Source: Novosphingobium clariflavum (GTDB taxonomy: Bacteria; Pseudomonadota; Alphaproteobacteria; Sphingomonadales; Sphingomonadaceae). From it: 64,000 nucleotides of DNA. How positions within the stretch are numbered: the stretch's first letter is position 1; each line of letters opens with the position of its first letter. The notes beneath the pieces were generated by a model. The model had not been told where the DNA came from. It did no database searches and worked only from the letters and a program-made list of their open reading frames with translations. The DNA lies in assembly GCF_026420865.1 (NCBI RefSeq), contig NZ_JAPCWC010000018.1, positions 1 to 64,000 of the forward strand, read 5' to 3'. Positions 33,668 to 40,860 of the stretch are shown one piece after another. The position numbers were made by a program, and so were the translations under genes.

Positions 33668-35284
33668 TCACGAAGACCTGCTCCTGAGCGCGAGAACGCT
33701 GCCTTCGAGATCGCCGCAGATCCACACCGTGCCATCCGGCCCCACGTCGAGCCCGGTCATGTTGCCCATCGGCCCGCACATGTGGCCCACACCGCCAAGC
33801 GGCCTGGGATCGGTGCCCTCGGGCGGCCCCACCGGCAGGCCGGCCGCGATCACTTCGCGCGCGCCGCCGGACAGGTCGCACTGGATCGCTTCGCGGCGCT
33901 TCACGTCGAGCACCGTCACGGTGCCATTACGGATCGCGAGACCTTCGGGGCGAACGAGATCGTCCAGCATCGTCTCGGTCCGTCCGCCCACCAGCCTGAC
34001 CACCCGGCCCGCGCCGCTTTCGGCGACATGGACGGTACCGTCCCCGGCCACCGCCACGCCCTTGGGCCGGTCCAGCCCGGAGGCCAGTTCCTCGACTTGG
34101 CCATTGTGCACCGAGTGGACCTTGCCGGTGCCGTATTCGGCGAAGACCACCGCGCCGGAAGGCGCCAGCGCAACGCCCATCAACTGGTCGTAGCCGCTCG
34201 CCAATACCTCGCTGGAAGGTCCGGCGGGATGGAACTTCACGACTTCGCCATTGGCGGTCGTCACGATCATCTCGCCCGCTCCCGCCGCGACGACGCCGCG
34301 CGAGTAGCCGGGGAAGCCGGGGCTGAACAGCATGCCTTCCAGCTTCACCGCCTCCCCCGCGCGCAGCGAGAAGAGGAAGCCGCCATCGGCGATCCACAGC
34401 ACGCCGTCTGCGCCCATCGAGACGTCGAGCGGCCATTGCAGGCCCTTCTCGATCAGCGGCTTCACCACACCGCCTGCGGCCTTGGGCGTGGTGATCTCGT
34501 GGATGGACCCCAGAATGTGCGAGATGAACAGCCGCTCGCCGACGAACGTGCAGTTGTCCAGCCCGGCGCCGATATCGGCCAGCACCGTCCTGGCGCCGGT
34601 GCGCGGATCGATGCGCAGCACCTGGCCGCTGGCGACCTGGGTGGAGACGATCATCCCCTCGGCATCGAACTTCACCGAATCGGGCACGCCAAGATCGCCG
34701 CAGACCACTTCGGGTTCGCCGCTGCCGTCCATGTTCACGCGCCAGATCGCATTGGCGCCCATCACCGGCATGTAGAGCTTGCCGTCCGGGCCCACCTCGA
34801 AGGCGTTGGGCATCGGCACATTGTCCGCGATCACCCGCGGCGCCCCGCCGTTGCGGTCCAGTTCGAGCACGCGCGCGCCCATTTCGCAGCCGCCCGCGAT
34901 CAGGCGGCCTTGCGAATAGGTGATCGGGTTGGCGACGGGCAGGTCGCCGTAGACGACCGCGCTGGTGCCGTTCGGGCGCAGCACCGATACCCGGCCTTCG
35001 GTGATCTCGGTGGCATAGAGGTTACCCGCCTCGTCGAAGGCCAGATCGTCAGGCGCGGTGATGCCGCCGCCCATCGGGCTGATCACCTCCACCGCCCCGC
35101 TGCCCGGATCGACCGCGCTGATCTGGCTGCCGCCCACTTGGGCGACATAGATGCGCCCATCGGCCCCGGTGCGCAGCCCATTGGCGCCGTAGAGGCGCGT
35201 CGGCGGCGTCATGCGGTGCAATGTCCAGCCTTCGGCGGGACGGGCGGAAACGGCGCCGTGGTTGCGTCCTGCGGGTGCGAGCAT
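33668..35284 (-). CDS. SMP-30/gluconolactonase-like β-propeller protein
   Basis: The 538-residue protein is built of repeated β-propeller blades with NGLRTGADGRIYVAQ, DDLAFDEAGNLYATE, GVAVAGDGTVHVAESG and GLDVGPDGTVWICGD, the D-x-x-G-x-L/V-Y/W pattern of SMP-30 and NHL lactonases. At nearly twice the usual SMP-30 length (about 300) it may hold two propellers. No signal peptide is visible. A lactone hydrolase fits well beside a Baeyer-Villiger monooxygenase that makes lactones or esters. First gene of the leftward operon. Start ATG at 35284, with AGGA about 11 bases upstream. Confidence 0.75.
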   Translation of the reverse strand: MLAPAGRNHGAVSARPAEGWTLHRMTPPTRLYGANGLRTGADGRIYVAQVGGSQISAVDPGSGAVEVISPMGGGITAPDDLAFDEAGNLYATEITEGRVSVLRPNGTSAVVYGDLPVANPITYSQGRLIAGGCEMGARVLELDRNGGAPRVIADNVPMPNAFEVGPDGKLYMPVMGANAIWRVNMDGSGEPEVVCGDLGVPDSVKFDAEGMIVSTQVASGQVLRIDPRTGARTVLADIGAGLDNCTFVGERLFISHILGSIHEITTPKAAGGVVKPLIEKGLQWPLDVSMGADGVLWIADGGFLFSLRAGEAVKLEGMLFSPGFPGYSRGVVAAGAGEMIVTTANGEVVKFHPAGPSSEVLASGYDQLMGVALAPSGAVVFAEYGTGKVHSVHNGQVEELASGLDRPKGVAVAGDGTVHVAESGAGRVVRLVGGRTETMLDDLVRPEGLAIRNGTVTVLDVKRREAIQCDLSGGAREVIAAGLPVGPPEGTDPRPLGGVGHMCGPMGNMTGLDVGPDGTVWICGDLEGSVLALRSRSS

Positions 35285-35522
35285 CGTCGGGAATGTCCTC
35301 TCGTCCGGCGCTCTTGCGGCCGTTGTTTGCGCCTGGAGCCTATCCAGCGTGTCCGGCCCAGGCAACGCGGCGACCCGGCCGGGCGGGCTTTGGATGCGCA
35401 CTATCGCCCCGGCGACGTTGGCACGGCTTTGTTCGATTGCCCCGCCCTCTCCCGTGCGCATATTCGACCATCAGACCGAAAAGAGACCGCCCGGTCCAGC
35501 ACGGGCAACCGGAGAGAGATCC

Positions 35523-36449
35523 ATGGAAGAGATGCGTTTCGACGGCCGCGTGGCGGTCATCACCGGGGCCGGACGCGGGCTTGGCCGCGCCTATGCGCTG
35601 CTGCTGGCCGCGCGCGGGGCCAGAGTGGTGGTCAACGATCTGGGCGGCGCGATCCGGGGCGATCTCGACGCGCCGGGCGCGGACGTCAGCGTGGCGCAGA
35701 GCGTGGTGGACGAGATCGTGGCCGCCGGCGGCGAGGCGATCGCCAACACCGATTCGGTCGCCACGCCCGAAGGCGGCAAGGCCATCGTCCAGGCCGCGCT
35801 CGACCAGTGGGGCCGGATCGACGTGCTGGTCCACAATGCCGGCAACGTGCGCTACGGATCGATCCGCGCGCTTTCCGGCGCGGACCTCCACGCCGTGCTC
35901 GACGTGCATCTGCTGGGCGCGTTCCATGTGGTGCAGGCCGCCTTCGGACCGATGTGCGATGCCGGATACGGGCGCATCGTGCTGACCAGCTCGGTCGGCG
36001 GGCTCTACGGCAACGAGAATTGCGTGAACTACGGCATCTCGAAGTCGGCGATGCTGGGGCTTTCCAACATCGCCGCGCTGGAGGGCGAGGCGCACGACGT
36101 GAAGTGCAACGTGATCGTGCCCGGCGCGGTGACGCGCATGGCCGAGGGGCTCGACATCTCGCAGTACCCGCCGATGGAGCCCGAACTGGTGGCCCCCGTG
36201 GTCGGCTGGCTGGCGCATGAAAGCTGCCCGGTGACCGGCGAGATGATCGCCTCGATGGCGGGCCGCGTGGCGCGGATGTTCGTGGCGGAAACCGAGGGCG
36301 TTTACCGGCCGCACTGGACCATCGAGGATGTCGCGGCGGCTTCGGACGCCTTCCACGACAAGGCGAAGCTGCACGATTTCGGCCTGCACGGGCATGTCGA
36401 TCACATCGGCTATTCGTTCAGGATGGCGACTGCGGGAGCGGATGCCTGA
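35523..36449 (+). CDS. SDR-family dehydrogenase (MFE-2-like)
   Basis: The 308-residue protein has the coenzyme motif TGAGRGLG at 14-21, HNAG near 104, and the catalytic Ser156/Ser157, Tyr170 and Lys174 (YGISK). The N-terminal GRVAVITGAGRGLGRAYALLLAARGA with VVNDLGG is typical of the 3-hydroxyacyl-CoA dehydrogenase part of peroxisomal multifunctional enzyme type 2. It most likely oxidises an alcohol to a ketone, feeding the monooxygenase next door. ACCGGAGAGAG precedes the ATG. It is divergent from the SMP-30 gene over 238 bases, where the shared control region must lie. Confidence 0.85.
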   Translation: MEEMRFDGRVAVITGAGRGLGRAYALLLAARGARVVVNDLGGAIRGDLDAPGADVSVAQSVVDEIVAAGGEAIANTDSVATPEGGKAIVQAALDQWGRIDVLVHNAGNVRYGSIRALSGADLHAVLDVHLLGAFHVVQAAFGPMCDAGYGRIVLTSSVGGLYGNENCVNYGISKSAMLGLSNIAALEGEAHDVKCNVIVPGAVTRMAEGLDISQYPPMEPELVAPVVGWLAHESCPVTGEMIASMAGRVARMFVAETEGVYRPHWTIEDVAAASDAFHDKAKLHDFGLHGHVDHIGYSFRMATAGADA

Positions 36450-36475
36450 TGGCGCGCCCGCCTTTCGCTAATAAA

Positions 36476-36489
36476 CAACACTGTTGACA
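36476..36489. promoter_or_regulatory. Palindrome overlapping a TTGACA box upstream of the monooxygenase
   Basis: CAACA-c-TGTTG (36476-36486) is a perfect palindrome that overlaps TTGACA (36484-36489), a good minus-35 element, in an AT-rich patch 77 bases before the Baeyer-Villiger monooxygenase start. No convincing minus-10 at 17 bases is seen. It could be an operator for a TetR- or GntR-type regulator encoded elsewhere. Confidence 0.35.
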
Positions 36490-36565
36490 ACTAACGGACT
36501 GCTGCGCCAGTTTCGGCGGTAACGGGCGACCGGAGCAGAGTCGCCGCCAGGAGGATGCCCCGTCG

Positions 36566-38401
36566 ATGGAAATGACCTGCCTCAAGACCGATGTGCCTGC
36601 CCCCGAGGAACTCGATATCCCGGCGCTGAAGGCCCGGTATCGCCAGGAGCGCGACAAGCGCATGCGGCGCGAGGGCGGCGAGCAGTACGTGCGGCCGACC
36701 GACGACTTTTCGGACAACTACGCCCACGATCCCTTCACCCCGGTGGCCGCGCGCGAGCCACTGGTGGAGGATATCGACGTCGCCATCCTCGGCGCCGGGT
36801 TCTCGGGCATTCTGGCCGGCTATCACTTGCGCGAGGCGGGCGTCACCAATGTGCGCAACATCGACCATGCCGGCGGCTTCGGCGGCGTCTGGTACTGGAA
36901 CCGCTACCCCGGCGTGCAGTGCGACAACGATGCCTACTGCTACCTGCCGCTGCTCGAAGAGACGGGCTTCATGCCCAGCAAGAAGTTCTCGGATGGTTGG
37001 GAAATCCAGCAGTACTGCCAGGACATGGCCGAGCGTTTCGAGCTTGCCGACAAGGCGCTGTTCCACACGCTGGTCACCGGCATCCGCTGGGACGAGGGGC
37101 TGAAGCGCTGGCATGTGACCACCAATCGCGGCGACGACATCCGCGCCCGCTTCGTGGTGATGGCGGGCGGCGTGATGAACATGCCCAAGCTGCCCGGCAT
37201 CCCCGGCATCCACGAGTTCAAGGGCAAGATGTTCCACACCAGCCGCTGGGAGCATGACTATACCGGCGGTTCGTGGGAACGGCCGGAACTCGAAAAGCTG
37301 CGCGACAAGCGCGTCGCCATTGTCGGCACCGGGGCGACCGCGGTCCAGGCGGTGCCCTATCTCGCCAAATATGCCAAGCACCTCTACGTGCTGCAGCGCA
37401 CCCCGTCGAACATCGACGAGCGCCCCAATCCGCCGACCGATGCGGACTGGGCGGCCTCGCTCCAGCCCGGCTGGCAGCAGGAGCGCATGGCCAACTTCCA
37501 CCGCGCCGCGCAAGCCTTCTTCCTGCCCGGCGAACCGGACCTGATCTGCGACATCTGGACCGAGATCAGCCGCAACCTCGCCATCGAACTCTCCGAGGAA
37601 GGCTGGCCCGCGCTCGATCCGCTGGAATTCATGGACCGGCGCGAAGTGGTGGACTTCCAGGTGATGGAACGCCTGCGCCGCCGCGTGGACTCCATCGTCG
37701 AGGACAAGGACACCGCGGAAAAGCTGAAGCCCTGGTTCCGCTTCATGTGCAAGCGGCCGCTTTCGAACAACGAATACTACCCCGCGTTCAACCAGCCCAA
37801 CGTCACGCTGATCGACGTTTCGGCGACCCAGGGCGTGGAACGCATGACCGAGAAGGGCTTCATCGCCGATGGCGTGGAGCACGAGGTCGACCTGATGATC
37901 TTCGCCTCGGGCTTCGAGGTGACCAGCGATCTCAAGCGCCGCTGGGGCATCGACACGGTGGAAGGGCGCGGCGGCACGTCGATCTACGACCACTGGCCGG
38001 ACGGTGCGAGCACGTTCCACGGCGTCATCACCGACGAGTTCCCGGCGATGTTCTACATGGGCTACATCCAGGGCGCGACGAACTCCTCCACCACCGAGCA
38101 GTTCGGGCGGCAGGCCGAGCACATCGCCTTCATGGTGGGCGAGACGCTGCGGCGCGGCGCCAGCACGATCTCGGCCACGAAGCAGGGCGTCGAAGGCTAC
38201 TGCGCGCACTGCCGCGAGAACGAGGTCGACATGTCCGGCTTCCAGAACGAGTGCACGCCCAGCTACTTCAACAACGAGGGCGAGAAGAACCCCAAGTGGG
38301 CCCTGTTCCGCGGCTATCTCGCCGGCTGGGACGCCTTCCGCCAGATGCTGGCCGACTGGCGCGGCAGCAAGGACCTGGCCGGGGTGACGTTCGAAGCCTG
38401 A
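36566..38401 (+). CDS. Baeyer-Villiger flavin monooxygenase (type I)
   Basis: The 611-residue protein has two Rossmann motifs, GAGFSG at 76-81 (FAD) and GTGATA at 254-259 (NADPH). Between them is the Baeyer-Villiger fingerprint F-x-G-x-x-x-H-x-x-x-W at 218-228 (FKGKMFHTSRWEHD). It is of the cyclohexanone/phenylacetone monooxygenase type and inserts oxygen next to a carbonyl, giving a lactone or ester. The N-terminal 70 residues before the FAD motif match the longer PAMO/STMO-like members. Start ATG at 36566 after CAGGAGG. It follows the SDR gene by 116 bases with its own candidate promoter. Confidence 0.92.
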   Translation: MEMTCLKTDVPAPEELDIPALKARYRQERDKRMRREGGEQYVRPTDDFSDNYAHDPFTPVAAREPLVEDIDVAILGAGFSGILAGYHLREAGVTNVRNIDHAGGFGGVWYWNRYPGVQCDNDAYCYLPLLEETGFMPSKKFSDGWEIQQYCQDMAERFELADKALFHTLVTGIRWDEGLKRWHVTTNRGDDIRARFVVMAGGVMNMPKLPGIPGIHEFKGKMFHTSRWEHDYTGGSWERPELEKLRDKRVAIVGTGATAVQAVPYLAKYAKHLYVLQRTPSNIDERPNPPTDADWAASLQPGWQQERMANFHRAAQAFFLPGEPDLICDIWTEISRNLAIELSEEGWPALDPLEFMDRREVVDFQVMERLRRRVDSIVEDKDTAEKLKPWFRFMCKRPLSNNEYYPAFNQPNVTLIDVSATQGVERMTEKGFIADGVEHEVDLMIFASGFEVTSDLKRRWGIDTVEGRGGTSIYDHWPDGASTFHGVITDEFPAMFYMGYIQGATNSSTTEQFGRQAEHIAFMVGETLRRGASTISATKQGVEGYCAHCRENEVDMSGFQNECTPSYFNNEGEKNPKWALFRGYLAGWDAFRQMLADWRGSKDLAGVTFEA

Positions 38402-38479
38402 TCCTGGCACAAGGCCGGAACGGCCGGAAAGGCCGGACGGGACCTCATGCCCCGCACCGGCCGATCCTTACGGCGGGCA

Positions 38480-38510
38480 GCAGGTGATCCGGCACGGCCG
38501 GATCACCTGC
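38480..38510. terminator. Bidirectional terminator between monooxygenase and chemoreceptor genes
   Basis: Perfect 14-bp arms GCAGGTGATCCGGC / GCCGGATCACCTGC with a 3-base loop, between the convergent stops at 38401 and 38545. Just before it, at about 38412-38440, GGCCGGAA-like units repeat three times. Confidence 0.65.
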
Positions 38511-38544
38511 CCTCAAAGCGAACCGAAGGGGGCGGCAAGCGCCG

Positions 38545-40485
38545 TCAGAATTCAGACCAGTCGTCCGGCGCCGCGGCCACCGCCGTATTGCCCACCGAGA
38601 TCCGCGGCGCGGGAGCGGAAGGCGATGGGGCGGAGTACGATGGGGCGGAGTGCGAGGGCGCCGACACCGCCGGGCCCGGCATGGCCAGGACCGGTGCAGA
38701 TGCAGGCGCATAGGCCGATGCGGAGGATGCCCGCATCGATCCGGAGCGCGATGCGCCGCCCATCGTGAACCGGCCGACCAGCGTACCCATGCGCACCGCC
38801 TCTTCGGCAAGGCTGCGCGAGGCGGCAGTGGACTGCTCCACCAGCGCCGCGTTCTGCTGCGTGCTGGTATCCATTTGCGCCACCACCGTGTTGACCTGCT
38901 GGATGGCCGCCGCCTGATCGCCGGCGGAGACCGCGATGGCATCGATCATGCTGGCCAGCGTGCCGGTGCGGCTGACGATCTGCTCCAGCGCGCCCTTGGT
39001 CCGGGTCATCATCTCGACGCCGTTGGCGACATCGGCGCCGCTGCCCTTGATGATCGCGGCGATTTCCTTGGCCGCCCCGGCCGAGCGTTCCGCCAGCGAG
39101 CGCACTTCGGTGGCGACCACCGCAAAGCCCTTGCCCGCATCCCCCGCGCGCGCCGCCTCGACCCCGGCGTTGAGCGCCAGCAGGTTGGTCTGGAAGGCGA
39201 TCCCGTCGATCAGCGAGACGATCTCCTCCATCTGGCGGCTGGAGCGCTGGATCTCCTCGATGGCGGCAACCGCCCGCAGCATGACTTCGCCGCCTTCGAT
39301 CGCCTCGCGCTCGGTCAGCTGGGCGTTCTGGCGGGCATCGCCGGCGATCTTGGCGGTCTCGGTGATGGCATCGCTGATCGAGCGCACCGAGGCCGCCGAT
39401 TCTTCCAGCGCCGCGGCCTGCGAGGACGTCCGGTCGGCGAGGTCGCTGGCAGCGCTGGCAATTTCGGAAGAGCCCACGCGCACGCTTTCCGAGGCCCCGG
39501 AAACCTCACCCATGACATCGCCCAGCGAACCGACGGCGTCGTTGAAGTCGACCCGCAGGCGTTCGTATTCCGGCGGGAAGGCCTGCTGGATGGCACAGTC
39601 GAGCCGCCCCGCCTTCAACTGGTCAAGCCCCTTGCCCAGCGCGGCGACGACCTGGCGCTGCACGGCGGCCTGTTCCTCGGCGGCGGCGCTGGTGCGGGCC
39701 TCCACGCCGTGTTTGATCGCCTGCAGGGCATTGGCGATCTGACCGATCTCGTCGCTCTGGTCACACCCCGGCACCGCACGGTCGAGATCGCCGCCGGCCA
39801 TGTCCTGCATCGCATCGGTGAGCGCCGAGAGCGGTCGAACCAGACGGTTACGCAGGACCAGCAGCACGAAGAGCAGCGCCACGCCGATGGCCACAAGCAG
39901 CGCCACTACCCAGGAATTGGAAGTGGTGACGTCGGCCTTGCCTTCGCGTCCCAGCTTCTCGCTGATATCGAGATTGAACTGGACCTCGTGCGCCAGAGCC
40001 GTTTCCAGCCGTTCCCCGCAAGGGCGCACTTTCTGGCCATAGAGCACCGTTGCCTGCGCCGTCTCCATGTTGATCGACAGGCGCCGCACCGGCACGGCAT
40101 TGGCCTTCCAGTCGCTCCACGCCTTGCGCAGGGTATCGTACAAGGCACGCTCCTTCGCATCGGAAACCAGCTTGTCGTAACTGGCGATCGCGGCATCGGC
40201 GTCGGTCAGCGCCTTGTCGAGCTTTGCGTCGATGAGTCGGGTCCCCTCGGTGGTCGGCTCGAGAATGTGCTGGGCCAGCGTGATCCGCGCCAGAGTTGTC
40301 CGCGATCGGATGTCGTTGAGCGCCGCCAGGCTGGGCACGGTATTGTCCGCCGCATACGTGATCCGATCCCCCAGCGAGGAGATGAACTTCAGCGCCGTGA
40401 AACCACAGGCCAGCGCCGCCAGCGCGATCAACGTGGTGGCGGCCATGGTGACGGTACGAATACGCAGATTTCCGAGAATGAGCAT
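38545..40485 (-). CDS. Methyl-accepting chemotaxis protein
   Basis: The 646-residue receptor has an N-terminal membrane helix (about 10-32), a periplasmic helical domain of about 150 residues (4HB-like), a second helix (about 195-216), HAMP, and a cytoplasmic signalling domain with the tip IDGIAFQTNLLALNAGVEAA and GKGFAVVATEVRSLAERS. The C-terminus is an Ala/Pro/Ser linker ending in DDWSEF, which fits the W-x-x-F pentapeptide that tethers CheR/CheB. The ligand is unknown; proximity to the catabolic genes makes their substrate a candidate. ATG at 40485 with AAGGG upstream; the frame upstream is a repeat-derived extension. Confidence 0.9.
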   Translation of the reverse strand: MLILGNLRIRTVTMAATTLIALAALACGFTALKFISSLGDRITYAADNTVPSLAALNDIRSRTTLARITLAQHILEPTTEGTRLIDAKLDKALTDADAAIASYDKLVSDAKERALYDTLRKAWSDWKANAVPVRRLSINMETAQATVLYGQKVRPCGERLETALAHEVQFNLDISEKLGREGKADVTTSNSWVVALLVAIGVALLFVLLVLRNRLVRPLSALTDAMQDMAGGDLDRAVPGCDQSDEIGQIANALQAIKHGVEARTSAAAEEQAAVQRQVVAALGKGLDQLKAGRLDCAIQQAFPPEYERLRVDFNDAVGSLGDVMGEVSGASESVRVGSSEIASAASDLADRTSSQAAALEESAASVRSISDAITETAKIAGDARQNAQLTEREAIEGGEVMLRAVAAIEEIQRSSRQMEEIVSLIDGIAFQTNLLALNAGVEAARAGDAGKGFAVVATEVRSLAERSAGAAKEIAAIIKGSGADVANGVEMMTRTKGALEQIVSRTGTLASMIDAIAVSAGDQAAAIQQVNTVVAQMDTSTQQNAALVEQSTAASRSLAEEAVRMGTLVGRFTMGGASRSGSMRASSASAYAPASAPVLAMPGPAVSAPSHSAPSYSAPSPSAPAPRISVGNTAVAAAPDDWSEF

Positions 40486-40502
40486 CGCACACCCTTGCAT
40501 TT

Positions 40503-40608
40503 GATTCCGGGGCCGTTGTTGCCGGAGCCGTTGGTTCCGGGGCCACCGGTTCCGGTGGCGACCAGTTCCAGAGCGACCAGTTCCAGGGCGACCGGTTCCG
40601 GGGCCGAG
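40503..40608. repeat. 15-bp tandem repeat (minisatellite)
   Basis: About seven copies of a 15-bp unit, near GGTTCCGGGGCCACC or AGTTCCAGGGCGACC (one copy is 16 bp), lie just upstream of the chemoreceptor start. Copies vary at several positions. The rest of the 40486-40860 gap holds no gene I can support; it contains the chemoreceptor promoter region and a Gly/Arg-coding-like low-complexity stretch at 40790-40820. Confidence 0.7.
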
Positions 40609-40860
40609 CAACCGGCGATGGCACACGGCCCTTCCGCGCAGGATTTAGCAGGCACAAGCAAACGCTTGCCGCCCGGCGACATAGGAAGAGTTCCCGATAT
40701 TCGATTAGGAGATCGTGAAGCGAGCGCGGTGAGGCGCGCGACGGGAAGCCCGCGAGGCAATCCGCGCCATGGAGGCAGAGTGGGACAGGCCGAGCGGGGC
40801 GGGGCAGGCCGAGCGGGGCGGGCGCGGACCTGCTGCCCTGGCTACCGCCCCCCCTGCGGC

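Noticed and set aside
33782..36220. An 812-codon plus-strand open frame opposite the SMP-30-like gene and running over the SDR gene
   Set aside because: It is in the wrong frame for the SDR gene and antisense to the propeller repeats; composition is not protein-like.
40503..40608. Regular repeats considered as a CRISPR array
   Set aside because: The units are 15-bp head-to-tail copies with no spacers, and no cas genes are nearby. It is a minisatellite.
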